64,000 nt of DNA from an uncultured Flavobacteriales bacterium (GCA_913020435.1 CAJVZZ010000015.1:18205-82204), one strand, 5' to 3'. Shown: positions 1 to 8,999, counted from the first letter of the stretch. Numbers and translations: made by a program. Notes: generated from the letters alone by a model not told the origin.

Positions 1-814
1 TTAATTCATCCTTTCCCATTGCAATAGCAAATAACGATGCTAATATAGGCTGCGTATATATGTAGGTGCTTACTGTAGCGGGCTGTAACTTTTTGAGCGC
101 GAATAGGTTAAGTAAATAGGCCAAGAATGTTGTGCAGATAACTACAAAGGCAGTTTCGAGCCAAATGGTAGTAGTAAAAGTGGACCATTCGATAGCCATA
201 AAATCATAGACACCGAAGGGAAGTACATAGATTAATCCAAAAGTAAAGACCCATTTTATTATTGTTAATGGCTGGTACTTGGTCATTAAGGGCTTAACAA
301 TTACTAAATACACTCCATACGATGCTGCATTCATTAGAATCATAACATCACCTTGCCAAGTTGTTGCATCGAAAGAAAAATCAGCGTTGAATAGTATAAT
401 GAGTAACGCGCCAATTATTCCAAGAGCAAGCCCAATTATTTTTTGTCTAGTAATAACATCATGTAGGATTATTGATGCTGCAATTATGACTAAGATTGGA
501 TTTGAAGTCATTATAATAGCTGCATTTATTGGTGTTGTAATATTCAGCCCGGCAAAGAATAAGAGTTGATTCATAGCAACTCCAAACAAACCACAAAGTG
601 CTATCCTTGGCCAATCTTTTTTATCAATTTTTTCATTGCTCAGTATACTATGAAAGAACCAAAAGAGCAAAGAAGCACCGAGTACTCTCAGTAAAATGAA
701 TCCAAAGGGTTGAATGTATTCGGGCATCACATCTTTGGCCACAGAATAGTTTAGACCATAAATGATGTTTGCACCTAATAGTGCTATATGTGCCTTTATA
801 TTTGTATTCTTCAC
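1..814 (-). CDS. EamA/DMT-family permease (3' end beyond window)
   Basis: An open frame on the minus strand starts with GTG at 814 and runs without a stop to the left edge, so the C-terminus is missing. Its translation is strongly hydrophobic with repeated membrane segments and carries features of the drug/metabolite transporter superfamily, for example LCGLFGVAMNQLLFFAGLN in the first half and YLLNLFALKKLQPATVSTY near the edge, the latter typical of the second EamA repeat. About 270 residues are present, so only the last one or two helices are lost. Members are inner-membrane exporters of metabolites; the substrate cannot be told from sequence. The gene is divergent from the heavy-metal-associated protein that follows. 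The family is clear; the GTG start is inferred because no ATG lies in frame nearby. Confidence 0.85.
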   Translation of the reverse strand, partial: MKNTNIKAHIALLGANIIYGLNYSVAKDVMPEYIQPFGFILLRVLGASLLFWFFHSILSNEKIDKKDWPRIALCGLFGVAMNQLLFFAGLNITTPINAAIIMTSNPILVIIAASIILHDVITRQKIIGLALGIIGALLIILFNADFSFDATTWQGDVMILMNAASYGVYLVIVKPLMTKYQPLTIIKWVFTFGLIYVLPFGVYDFMAIEWSTFTTTIWLETAFVVICTTFLAYLLNLFALKKLQPATVSTYIYTQPILASLFAIAMGKDEL

Positions 815-883
815 TGAAAACGAAATTGTGAATTTTGTTGCATGCTTTTTGTGTGTGACTATAAAACTTTAAAACATTATCTC

Positions 884-1234
884 ATGAAAAATATAATTAT
901 TGCTACCGTAATTACACTCACGACTTTAACTGGATTTTCTCAGAAAAAAGGTACAGTTGAGGCTAAAATTCACGTAGAGGGGGTTTGTAGCATGTGTGAA
1001 AACAGAATAGAAGAAACAGTCAATTTTGCTAAAGGAATTAAAACTGCAGAGTGGGATTTGGATACTGAAATCCTTACAGTGGTTTATAAAGAAGGGAAAA
1101 CGACTCCACAGGAAATCGGTGATGCCTTAGCGAAGGCAGGTCACGATAATCAATATGCAAAAGCAACTGATAAGGATTACGGAAAAATATCAGATTGTTG
1201 TAAATATAAAACGCAGCAAAAACATCACGATTGA
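884..1234 (+). CDS. Exported heavy-metal-associated (HMA) domain protein
   Basis: The 116-residue product begins with a signal peptide (about residues 1-20, ending GFSQ) followed by a single HMA fold. The metal-binding CSMC pair sits at residues 35 and 38 in the family position, after the first beta strand. The C-terminus adds a second potential ligand set, Cys105-Cys106 and His114-His115. HMA proteins bind Cu(I), Zn or similar soft metals; the signal peptide suggests a periplasmic metal chaperone or scavenger. I chose the ATG at 884 because it starts directly on the signal peptide; an upstream ATG at 842 would add 14 residues unlike a signal sequence. Its 3' end overlaps the convergent ArsC/Spx-like gene by 10 bp. 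Metal identity is unknown. Confidence 0.85.
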   Translation: MKNIIIATVITLTTLTGFSQKKGTVEAKIHVEGVCSMCENRIEETVNFAKGIKTAEWDLDTEILTVVYKEGKTTPQEIGDALAKAGHDNQYAKATDKDYGKISDCCKYKTQQKHHD

Positions 1235-1578
1235 GCAGCCTCTAGTTGCTCTAAGTTTTTCTTGGCATTTCCAATAAAAATTAGTTCGTTTAGCAATATT
1301 ACAGGTCTTTTCAAAAAAGTATACTCATCAAGAATTAACGCTTTGTAATCAGGTTCTGTGAGTTGTTCTTTACCTAAATTTCTTGCTTTAAATTGCCTAG
1401 ACCTCATAGAAAACAAAGTCTCGTATGAGCCTGCTATTTCATGCATTTGCTCTAATTGTTCCAGCGTAATTTTGTTAGTTTTGATATCTTGAAAATCAAA
1501 GTTCTTTGATTTCAACTGAAGGTCGTCGATGATTCTTTTGCAGGTACTGCAAGTAGATAAATAGTATACTTTCTTCAT
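1225..1578 (-). CDS. ArsC/Spx-family thioredoxin-fold protein
   Basis: This 117-residue protein has the size and fold pattern of the ArsC/Spx/YffB family. The active region is YYLSTCSTCKR with Cys10 and Cys13 forming a CxxC pair, as in Spx-type members, rather than the single Cys of HNPRC-type arsenate reductases. The conserved arginine-proline turn is present (KRPVI, near residue 90). Members are either glutathione/thioredoxin-linked arsenate reductases or redox-sensing regulators that bind RNA polymerase; the sequence does not decide between these. It is convergent with, and overlaps by 10 bp, the HMA protein gene. A second, HNPRC-type relative elsewhere in the window (56507-56854) is interrupted by a stop codon. 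Confidence 0.8.
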   Translation of the reverse strand: MKKVYYLSTCSTCKRIIDDLQLKSKNFDFQDIKTNKITLEQLEQMHEIAGSYETLFSMRSRQFKARNLGKEQLTEPDYKALILDEYTFLKRPVILLNELIFIGNAKKNLEQLEAAQS

Positions 1579-1597
1579 GTAACAAAGATAAAATTAC

Positions 1598-2692
1598 TTG
1601 TGCATTTTGGCTAAAGGAAAAAGCAGTTCTCCAGTAAGAAAACTATTAAGTCCACAGCGGATTTTTATTCCTGTTGTTATTGGATTGGCCGTTGCGTTAT
1701 GGTTGCTTTGGGATGAGTTTAGTGCCGACATGTTCAGTCATGTCACGTGGGGATGGTCAACAGCATTTTGGCTCTTTTGTGCACTTATAATGGTTGCAAC
1801 CCGCGACCTTGGTTACATGTACCGGATTCGGGTACTGACCGATAATGAAATAAAATGGCGTAACAGTTTTGATGTTATTATGCTATGGGAGTTTGCATCT
1901 GCCATTAGCCCAAGTGTAGTAGGAGGTTCAGCCATTGCTTTGTTTATTGTCAATCGTGAAGGGATAAGCTTAGGAAGAAGTACCGCAGTTGTAATGGTTA
2001 CGGCGTTCTTAGACGAACTCTTTTACATTCTAATGGTGCCTTTGGTGTTGCTAGTAGTTGGAACAAGCGATTTATTTCCACCCAATTTGCAAAAAATAAT
2101 GTTCGGGGTGAGCTTAGGAGCAAAACAAATATTCTATGTGGGATACGGGTTTATAGTAGTACTAACGACTTTGATTTTGACTGCAATTTTCTTCGCACCC
2201 AAGGCCACTAAGAAGGTTTTGGTGAAGGTTACTTTTCTTAATTTTCTAAAATTCTGGAGAGCAGAGGCTATTCAGACAGGTAATGATATCATCACTACTA
2301 GCAAAGAGCTTCGAGGTAAACCATGGGTGTTTTGGGGAAAAGCTTTCGGCGCTACTTTGTTTAGTTGGACCGCTCGTTTTTGGGTAGTAAACTTTTTGAT
2401 TCTTGCTTTTGGAACTTTAGCATTTAATGAGCATATGATGGTTTACGCTCGCCAACTGGTTATGTGGGTTATCATGCTTATAAGCCCGACGCCAGGTGGA
2501 ACAGGAGTTGCGGAATATATGTTTGGTGAATTCCTCGGACTATACATCGTTGATGGATTCTCAGGAGTTATTGCTTTGTTATGGAGATTGTTCACCTACT
2601 ATCCGTATTTGTTCGTAGGAATTATTGTGCTCCCTGGATGGATAAGAAGAGTGTACTTAAAACGAAGGTTGATTACTTTTAAGAAAGTATAA
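1598..2692 (+). CDS. Lysylphosphatidylglycerol synthase TM-region/UPF0104 (YbhN-like) membrane protein
   Basis: The 364-residue product has about eight hydrophobic segments and the hallmark motifs of the UPF0104/flippase-like family: SAISPSVVGGSAIALFI near residue 90 and LISPTPGGTGVAEYMFGEF near residue 295. Relatives resemble the membrane half of MprF and are thought to handle lipids, but the substrate is not known here. No in-frame ATG lies near the N-terminus; translation probably begins at TTG 1598 or, nine bases later, TTG 1607. It is separated from the divergent upstream ArsC-like gene by only 19 bases. A strong hairpin-plus-T-run terminator follows immediately. Confidence 0.8.
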   Translation: MCILAKGKSSSPVRKLLSPQRIFIPVVIGLAVALWLLWDEFSADMFSHVTWGWSTAFWLFCALIMVATRDLGYMYRIRVLTDNEIKWRNSFDVIMLWEFASAISPSVVGGSAIALFIVNREGISLGRSTAVVMVTAFLDELFYILMVPLVLLVVGTSDLFPPNLQKIMFGVSLGAKQIFYVGYGFIVVLTTLILTAIFFAPKATKKVLVKVTFLNFLKFWRAEAIQTGNDIITTSKELRGKPWVFWGKAFGATLFSWTARFWVVNFLILAFGTLAFNEHMMVYARQLVMWVIMLISPTPGGTGVAEYMFGEFLGLYIVDGFSGVIALLWRLFTYYPYLFVGIIVLPGWIRRVYLKRRLITFKKV

Positions 2693-2700
2693 AGCATAAA

Positions 2701-2724
2701 AAAAGCCCTAAAAGGGCTTTTTTT
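2701..2724 (+). terminator. Rho-independent terminator, probably bidirectional
   Basis: AAAAGCCCT and AGGGCTTTT form a 9-bp stem around a short AAA loop, preceded by an A run and followed by TTTT. It lies between two convergent genes (UPF0104 protein and small lipoprotein) and can serve both strands. Confidence 0.85.
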
Positions 2725-2741
2725 ATAGTCTAAACAGTCTA

Positions 2742-2939
2742 TTACTTTAAAGTACAAACTTCAGGAACAACCTGATAATTTATACATGCAGCTTCAGCAT
2801 CAGCTTTCTTTGCTTTTTGAATGTTAAGAGAGTTATCTACAACTCCATCAATTTTACATTCACATATGTAATCTTTTTTGCATGAAGTAAAAGAAGCAGC
2901 AAATAATGCTACTGAACAAATTGCTAAAATTTTTTTCAT
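2742..2939 (-). CDS. Small cysteine-rich lipoprotein
   Basis: The 65-residue product starts with a classic lipoprotein signal: a short basic start, a hydrophobic stretch, and lipobox FTSC with Cys20, followed by KK, which in Bacteroidota is common in short lipoproteins. The mature part is only about 45 residues and contains four more cysteines (YICECKI, AACIN, EVCTLK), which may form disulfides. I chose the ATG at 2939 because it begins exactly on the signal peptide; an upstream in-frame ATG at 2978 adds a hydrophilic stretch that would mask it. No family was recognised. It shares the terminator with the upstream convergent gene. Confidence 0.75.
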   Translation of the reverse strand: MKKILAICSVALFAASFTSCKKDYICECKIDGVVDNSLNIQKAKKADAEAACINYQVVPEVCTLK

Positions 2940-3155
2940 TTTATTATTCTTTAATTCATTCAAATTTACGGTTTTCAAAAGAATTGTGAAAATGAGAATT
3001 GAATTAATTTCAGTGGAAACAAAGCTTAGGACTTCTAAATCTCACAATTTGTGTCATTTACTCACCTATAATGAGAATCGTGAAGGAGCTGCTAAGACAC
3101 CACTTTTTTAGAGTTAGCCGATTTATAAAAGAACAATAGTAAATCAGTTGGACTC

Positions 3156-3191
3156 GCAAGAGTGGCAAGAGTGGCAAGAGTGGCAAGAGTA
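3156..3191 (+). repeat. Four tandem copies of a 9-bp unit (GCAAGAGTG)
   Basis: Four adjacent 9-bp units, the last ending in A instead of G, sit just outside the stop codon of the methyltransferase gene. On the minus strand the repeat lies directly downstream of that gene. No hairpin potential beyond the repeat itself was seen. Confidence 0.9.
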
Positions 3192-3192
3192 A

Positions 3193-3828
3193 TTAGGTTA
3201 TCTTAAAAATCACAGACGTTTCTATGGTAGTATCTTTTACAGCTGAAGATTCGGAGTAAGCCAATAACTCGAAGGGTACGAAATCTATAAACTCTTGTAA
3301 ATCAGTGAAATACTCATTTCCATATTTTTGAGAGCCTTTATAAAAAACTTGGTTTACAATTAAATATTTGCCTTTAGAGGATTCGCTTAACGCCTTAAAT
3401 AGTGCTTTAAGATTGGGTAAGATATACCAAACTACTTCACTCAGTATAATTGCTTCTCTAGTTTTAAAAGAGTCAATATTCTTAGTAATATCTGCCAGCT
3501 CAAAATCTAAATGAGGGAATTTTTCTTTTGCTTTAGAGACAGCAGTTGCAGAGATATCGATGCTTTTCGGGACAATATTGGTTTCTTGATATATCCACTC
3601 TGCATAATATCCTAACCCACAGCCAACTTCAAGAATACTTGTAATTCCAAAATTTTTGATGTGAATTATTCCCGCATTTCTAGAATATCTATTGGGCTGA
3701 ATTGACTGCATCCATGGATCATTGACATTTTGATACATAGTTTCAAAATCACCAATGAATTTTCCATTTTTGATTACGTAATCGTGGTAATTTGAATTTT
3801 CTGCTTTTTTAGATTTGGGAGTACTCAT
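3193..3828 (-). CDS. Class I SAM-dependent methyltransferase
   Basis: The 211-residue protein carries the SAM-binding motif I (ILEVGCGLG, residues 65-73), an acidic residue at the end of strand 2 (Asp91), a motif II/III-like segment ELADI (about residue 110) and the motif IV region ILSEVVWYI (about 128-136). The layout resembles NodS-like N- or O-methyltransferases, which accept small molecules, but the acceptor is unknown. The N-terminus is hydrophilic, so it is cytoplasmic. It stands alone, flanked by the SPOR-domain gene upstream on the same strand (54 bases apart), and its 3' end abuts a 9-bp tandem repeat. Confidence 0.8.
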   Translation of the reverse strand: MSTPKSKKAENSNYHDYVIKNGKFIGDFETMYQNVNDPWMQSIQPNRYSRNAGIIHIKNFGITSILEVGCGLGYYAEWIYQETNIVPKSIDISATAVSKAKEKFPHLDFELADITKNIDSFKTREAIILSEVVWYILPNLKALFKALSESSKGKYLIVNQVFYKGSQKYGNEYFTDLQEFIDFVPFELLAYSESSAVKDTTIETSVIFKIT

Positions 3829-3882
3829 AGACGATAATTTACTTCTTCAATACTTGCAACTCAGTCCAAATTTGAAAACTAA

Positions 3883-5661
3883 CTATAGCCCTAAATGTTC
3901 AATCGCGGCTTGATAGTTAACGCGTTCTCCGTCAGAAATTCCAATTAAAAAGGCGTCTAAAATACCTTTAGATTTAACTAGTGATAAAGTTTGTTCAACC
4001 TCATTCCTGTTTTTCGTTTCACCTGTGTAATAACGAACTGGTGCATCATGGATTATTTTAATTCGCAGTTGTAATTGATGTTCATATTTCGCTAATTCAT
4101 AAATTGGATCATTAGCCGTTAAACTAGCTCCAATTTGAACTGCTAAAAATACTTCTGCTTTGTTTTTGATTTTTGAGGTAATAGGATTTGGGGCGACGTT
4201 CTTTTTCGGTGAGATTAGTTTGCTTTCAGAAATAGCTGAAGTCGCTTGGGCAGGCGAGCCTGCTTCTATTTTCTTAGCTTCTCCAATGCTAATTTTACTG
4301 CCATTTGAATACGCAACGATAAACGCATCAGTAATTCCTTTTTTAAAGACCATGTTTTTGGAATTTACTGCCTCTCTCAAGCTAGTAAAATGTCCAACTC
4401 TAAACTTGTTCATGCTATCTTCTTTATAGGTGTAAACCTCCTCAGATAATTTAGCAACTGAACTTGGAATTGTTTTGTCCATGCCTGCGGCAACTTGCAC
4501 TGCATAATAAAAACCGACTGTTTCTTCTGTTTTCGAAGTTAAAATAGGCTTCTCAATAGGAGTTGTGACAGCTACGGGAGTTATGACTTGTTGTACTCGA
4601 GGAGAAGTCGCCAAGGGCTCTGTGTCAATTTTTGGGTCAGGTTCAGGCACAGTTGCAGGAACAGGCAAAGATACAGGTTCAGCTGAGATTTCTGTTTCAG
4701 AGTATTTACCGAAATACATTAAAATGGCTTTAGGAATAGTCTCTTCTTTAGCTTCAATTTCTTCAGGTGCTGCATCGGAAATTTCAGTAGTTCTAACCGT
4801 ATCCATAATAGGAGTAATTACTTCAGAAACACTAATTTCAAATGATCTAACCGTGTCCATAATCGGTCTCATATATTGAGTATCAGCAATGAGAGTATCT
4901 GAAACGGTCGAATCAACAACTTCTACTGAAGAAGCGGTATCTGTCTCTCTTGAAGTGTCAATAATTAGGATCAAAGGAGTCTCAATACTATCAAATACAG
5001 TTGTATCTAATGCCGTTACAGTTGGGGATATAACGGTATCTAATATCGTTTCAGAAGCTTTTTCTTTAGTTGGACCGGAAGTAATGGTAATTGTTGTGTC
5101 TTGAATAACGGTAGGAACAGGCTCTGTTTGAATTACTAGCGTATCTGCTATTACTACTTCTTCTTCAGGTTTTGGCGCAGGTGGTTTCGCAGATTTACAG
5201 GGATCATTAATGTATGTTGCAAAAGCGATTAAAATTTCATGTAGTTTATTAACGTTACTGATCAAAGCGGTGTATTGGTCTGACTTTTGTTTTTCAATAT
5301 CTACAGATTCTGCACGTTTAATCCAATATTTAACTTCAATAATTTTTTGGTTAACCAATTCAAAATCAAAACCTTCACAGGCGCATTCTTTTCTTAATGA
5401 AATTTGAGTTATGCTGTGACTCATTAAATCAGCCTGTTTATGTGCAGACTTAATCAAGCGCATTATTTTATCGTCAGTTGCTTTGTTTTTTTCGTCTGCA
5501 GCTGTCTCCGCTAACTTTTGACAGCTCTGCACATCTTCAGCTATACTTTTCATTTGATCTTGAACAATGCCCAACTCTGCATCAAACATATCGCAAGCAT
5601 CATTGGCCGAACTATAAATTGGCAGTAATAACACTGCAAAAGCAAATAAATTTTTTTTCAT
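3883..5661 (-). CDS. Exported protein with long Thr/Val/Pro-rich linker and two C-terminal SPOR-like regions
   Basis: The 592-residue product has an N-terminal signal peptide (cleavage near YSSA-NDAC), a helical region of about 150 residues rich in Lys/Glu with a few Cys, then some 220 residues of low-complexity sequence rich in Thr, Val, Ile, Asp and Pro. Short phrases recur in the linker (IMDTVR twice, variants of DTTI). The C-terminal part has two related globular regions, each opening with an aromatic/aliphatic strand then AVQ-aa (YYAVQVAAG near residue 390; LAVQIGASL near 505), as in SPOR domains that bind denuded peptidoglycan glycan strands. This suggests a periplasmic protein reaching the cell wall. 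Function beyond that is unknown. Many antisense open frames over the linker come from its biased composition. Confidence 0.75.
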   Translation of the reverse strand: MKKNLFAFAVLLLPIYSSANDACDMFDAELGIVQDQMKSIAEDVQSCQKLAETAADEKNKATDDKIMRLIKSAHKQADLMSHSITQISLRKECACEGFDFELVNQKIIEVKYWIKRAESVDIEKQKSDQYTALISNVNKLHEILIAFATYINDPCKSAKPPAPKPEEEVVIADTLVIQTEPVPTVIQDTTITITSGPTKEKASETILDTVISPTVTALDTTVFDSIETPLILIIDTSRETDTASSVEVVDSTVSDTLIADTQYMRPIMDTVRSFEISVSEVITPIMDTVRTTEISDAAPEEIEAKEETIPKAILMYFGKYSETEISAEPVSLPVPATVPEPDPKIDTEPLATSPRVQQVITPVAVTTPIEKPILTSKTEETVGFYYAVQVAAGMDKTIPSSVAKLSEEVYTYKEDSMNKFRVGHFTSLREAVNSKNMVFKKGITDAFIVAYSNGSKISIGEAKKIEAGSPAQATSAISESKLISPKKNVAPNPITSKIKNKAEVFLAVQIGASLTANDPIYELAKYEHQLQLRIKIIHDAPVRYYTGETKNRNEVEQTLSLVKSKGILDAFLIGISDGERVNYQAAIEHLGL

Positions 5662-5786
5662 ATATAATCTGATTGTACATCAAATATAAATAATCATTCA
5701 GTCATCGTGCTTTTATAGAGTCAATAATAGATTAGCAGACAAGATGTTCGTCAACACTAACAGTTGAATAAGTACTTACTGACGCA

Positions 5787-5818
5787 TTTGCAGAGGTAAA
5801 CTAGATAGTCCACATTTG
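5787..5818 (+). promoter_or_regulatory. Candidate Bacteroidota sigma-A promoter
   Basis: TTTG at 5787-5790 and CACATTTG at 5811-5818 are 20 bases apart, matching the Bacteroidota consensus TTTG-N19/21-TAnnTTTG except for C in place of T at the first -7 base. The start codon at 5835 follows 16 bases later. Confidence 0.45.
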
Positions 5819-5834
5819 TAGAAAACGAAATAGT

Positions 5835-6251
5835 ATGCGCTTAATAATCACTCTTTTTATAATCGTTCTAGCAAATTCATCTTTTGGACAAGATTGTTAT
5901 TCAAAATATCGTAAAGCGTTTACTGAGCGCGGTGCCTTAGAAGTAATGGATAGCACCTACGAAGGTGTAATTATAGCTGTTAGAGAAGGACATGAGACAA
6001 ACTGCTTTATGGGTAAAGTATCAGTTAAATCTGGAAAGGTTGTTTTAGATAATTTCTATGTAGAGTTAGAAGATGAGTCTTATGAAAACTTAGGACCTAA
6101 ATTCAAGAACTTAAAGCCTGTTGAGATTAAAGATGGTATTTCTCAAATCATTATTGATAAACGAGATGACTTGTACAATGTGATTTTTCTTGATCACTTA
6201 AAACCTAAAAAGAAAGGATTTAAGAAAGCTCCAGATTTTGATTTGGACTAA
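5835..6251 (+). CDS. Exported protein of unknown function
   Basis: The 138-residue protein has a short signal peptide (residues 1-18, cleavage after SSFG) and a small beta-rich mature domain with two cysteines (QDCYSKY and ETNCFMG). The segment VMDSTYEGVIIAVREG and the strand-rich middle look like a compact secreted fold, and the tail KPKKKGFKKAPDFDLD is strongly charged. I recognise no family. The candidate promoter just upstream and a start directly on the signal peptide support translation. It is convergent with the M1 aminopeptidase gene. Confidence 0.65.
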   Translation: MRLIITLFIIVLANSSFGQDCYSKYRKAFTERGALEVMDSTYEGVIIAVREGHETNCFMGKVSVKSGKVVLDNFYVELEDESYENLGPKFKNLKPVEIKDGISQIIIDKRDDLYNVIFLDHLKPKKKGFKKAPDFDLD

Positions 6252-6274
6252 TTATCAGCTGAGTTTCTTGATGT

Positions 6275-8908
6275 TTAGAGATTAGTCAAGCTTTCAATAA
6301 CCTGTATATTTTTTTCTTGGTTTAAGATTTTATTTATGGTTGCGGTAATAGCATCCAATCTCATTTGAAACTCCTCTAGTTTAGTTTTGTTTTCTTCCTT
6401 TGGACTTTCCTCATTGGTCTTTTCTTGTGCGTCAACATCTTCCTTTGCTGCTATATAAAATGTCTTTAAGCTGTTCGCGGCAGATGACTTTATCCAATTA
6501 GAGTTGGATTGTAAAAGAGTTTTTTGAAAAACTGAATAACCCGACATTAATTCATCCGTTCTATCAACTTTGAGCAAAAGTTGTGAGTTAAGGTATAGAA
6601 ATCCCGCCTGTTTATAGGCTCCAATTTTGTAAAAATTATTTTTAAAAAAGGTCAAGTGGCCATAATTTCCTAGTTCTGAATATGCTTGTGCAATTTGCAT
6701 TCTGAGTTCTTCATTTTCATCTTTTTCATGAGCTTTACAAAATGTCAAAACGGCTAATGTGTCTTTAGCTTTAATCCCATTTTTAATAACAGACTGAAGC
6801 ACAGTGTATGAGCTATCAGAACTTAGCTCAGAATAATAGTCCTCCATATTTTTTGGTGTATAGTTCAATCGATACAGCTCAATTGCCTTAGCTCTTACCT
6901 TGGAATTATTGTCGTTTTTCAGAAAAAAGAGTAACTGTTCTTCTTTGAATTTAGCGTCGAACAATAGACTAGCAGTCATTGCAGATAAACCCTGAAGTCG
7001 GAGATCGAAAAAACCGTGGCTTATAGCAGTTTTAATAGCCTTCTTAGTCAATGGGTTATTTGGATACTCCCCAGAAAGCGTCGCCAATGCTTGTTTCATA
7101 TCAGCCAATCCTTTTCCGGACGTAAATTGAGCAAACCACGCTTCAGTTGTTTTATTTGGCTCTTTAATCTCGGCAAGGAGATAGTCTTGACTGTCATAAT
7201 CTATCCAAGTAGCAGCTGTGCTTCCTTTTAAATAAAAAGTGTCTAATTCATTTTTGACCCAAATAGTATCTAATATTTCTTGGTGAGGGTGATAAGACTT
7301 TACCAGTAACGGAATTTGATACAATGGATATTCGTTCAAATTTTGAGTTTGATTTACGATCATGAAATTTTGCTGTTGATTAGCATCAAAATAATAGGTA
7401 ATTGTTAATTCTGGGTGACCATTATCGAACATCCATTGATTAAAAAACCAATTTAGATCCTGACCAGTGACCCCTTCCATTACTAAACGCAGTTGCTGCA
7501 TTTCGGCAGAACTGTGAGCATAGCGTGTTAAGTAGGTTTTGAGCCCTTTAAAGAAAGCCCTATCACCAATAGCCGTTCTTAATTGATGCATTATGCAAGC
7601 ACCTTTGGAATAAGTGTGCCCATCGAACACTTCAAGCTTGCTGTCGTATTGAAATCGAACAAAATCTACTTTTTTGACTTTTGATTCTCTTAAGTAGCTT
7701 CTTTGCTTATTGAGTAAGTTGAGCTGAGCGTCAAATGGCGATTTACTTTCCTCGACCCATAAGTATTCGCCATAGGTTGCAAAAGCCTCATTGAGCGCCA
7801 AATTTGACCAGCTCTCACAGCTTACTAAATCACCAAACCATTGATGAAAAAGTTCATGAGCGATTATGCCTTCTTGAGGATAATCAATTAATTCTTGCTT
7901 ATGACGCTGTACAAATTCTCCATGCAATGTTGCAGACGTATTCTCCATTGCTCCTGAGACAAAGTCTCGAACTACGACTTGAGTATATTTATCCCAAGGA
8001 TAATCAACACCTAATTTGTTTGAATAGAATTCCAGCATTCGTGGGGTTGCTCCGAAAATGTATTGCGCGTCCTTTGCGTACTGTTTTTCTGTGAGATAGG
8101 TAACCTCCTTACCCCTCCATTCTTTCTCTTTAAAAACAGAAAAATCACCAATAGCTATCATTGCCAGATAGGGAGAATGAGGCAGCGATTGAACCCAGTA
8201 ATCTGTCCGTGTACCATCTCCATTTTCTGTCGAAAACTCCAGTGATCCGTTACTCAAAGTTTTTAGGGTATCAGGAACAGTGATAACAATTTCTTGAGTG
8301 GTTTTTTGATTGGGCTCGTCCATTGTTGGAAACCAGCAGGAAGAAAAATCTGTTTCACCTTGTGTCCATATTTGAAGTGGTTTTCCAGGTATGTTATTTT
8401 GGGCATTTATAAAATACAAACCCTGCCCTCCGCGAATTGCTTTTCCGCTGCGTTCTTCAACTTCATTAGGGTTTGCAACATATTTTATAAAAAGCTCTAA
8501 AGTGTCATTCGACGATAAGGTTTTTGAGAAAATGAGGTTTAGCTTTTCACCGGTATACTCGTAGCTGAATGGGTTGTTTGAGTCATTTAAAACTCTAATT
8601 TCCTTAATGTCAAAAGCTTTTGCGTCAAGAGAAAGAGTCTTTTTTGCATAAAAATGTGGTGATAATTTTAAACGAGCTTCTCCTAAAACTTGTTCAGCTT
8701 CAAGATCAAATGAAACTACGAGATTAGTATGAATTAAATCCCAAGCTAATTCAGTAGTAGCCCTATAAAGAGGTTGAGTCCTAGGGTTTGTATTTAAACC
8801 AGAGCCTTTGGTAGACGATTTCCCAACTACACCAGTTGATTCAACATTTTTAGAGGAATTACAGCTAATTGTAATAACAAGAAAGAGTAAGGGTGCAAAA
8901 AATCGCAT
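6275..8908 (-). CDS. M1-family zinc aminopeptidase, predicted lipoprotein
   Basis: The 877-residue product is a gluzincin metallopeptidase. It has the substrate-binding GAMEN motif (residues 319-323), the zinc motif HELFH (351-355) and the third ligand Glu374 in the NEAF segment, all in the normal M1 spacing. After the catalytic region comes a HEAT-like helical C-terminal domain and a charged tail. The N-terminus from ATG 8908 is a lipoprotein signal with Cys16 (ITISC), so the enzyme is probably anchored in the envelope and trims peptides there. An in-frame ATG at 8941 would add 11 residues; I prefer 8908 because it gives a normal signal length. It is divergent from the biotin carrier gene. 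Confidence 0.9.
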   Translation of the reverse strand: MRFFAPLLFLVITISCNSSKNVESTGVVGKSSTKGSGLNTNPRTQPLYRATTELAWDLIHTNLVVSFDLEAEQVLGEARLKLSPHFYAKKTLSLDAKAFDIKEIRVLNDSNNPFSYEYTGEKLNLIFSKTLSSNDTLELFIKYVANPNEVEERSGKAIRGGQGLYFINAQNNIPGKPLQIWTQGETDFSSCWFPTMDEPNQKTTQEIVITVPDTLKTLSNGSLEFSTENGDGTRTDYWVQSLPHSPYLAMIAIGDFSVFKEKEWRGKEVTYLTEKQYAKDAQYIFGATPRMLEFYSNKLGVDYPWDKYTQVVVRDFVSGAMENTSATLHGEFVQRHKQELIDYPQEGIIAHELFHQWFGDLVSCESWSNLALNEAFATYGEYLWVEESKSPFDAQLNLLNKQRSYLRESKVKKVDFVRFQYDSKLEVFDGHTYSKGACIMHQLRTAIGDRAFFKGLKTYLTRYAHSSAEMQQLRLVMEGVTGQDLNWFFNQWMFDNGHPELTITYYFDANQQQNFMIVNQTQNLNEYPLYQIPLLVKSYHPHQEILDTIWVKNELDTFYLKGSTAATWIDYDSQDYLLAEIKEPNKTTEAWFAQFTSGKGLADMKQALATLSGEYPNNPLTKKAIKTAISHGFFDLRLQGLSAMTASLLFDAKFKEEQLLFFLKNDNNSKVRAKAIELYRLNYTPKNMEDYYSELSSDSSYTVLQSVIKNGIKAKDTLAVLTFCKAHEKDENEELRMQIAQAYSELGNYGHLTFFKNNFYKIGAYKQAGFLYLNSQLLLKVDRTDELMSGYSVFQKTLLQSNSNWIKSSAANSLKTFYIAAKEDVDAQEKTNEESPKEENKTKLEEFQMRLDAITATINKILNQEKNIQVIESLTNL

Positions 8909-8999
8909 AAACAAATTTAGGATTCTGCGGTTAACTAACACTAATTCTGAGTTGAGGTTAGAAGTTAGTTTTAAAGAATTGAATTTTGCCTTTATAACC

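Noticed and set aside
3156..3191. CRISPR-like array
   Set aside because: The units are 9 bp and directly adjacent without spacers.
4565..5104. Open frames antisense to the SPOR-protein linker
   Set aside because: The linker's Thr/Val/Asp codons give few stops on the other strand. The predicted products are Ser/Val repeats with no start context or domain.
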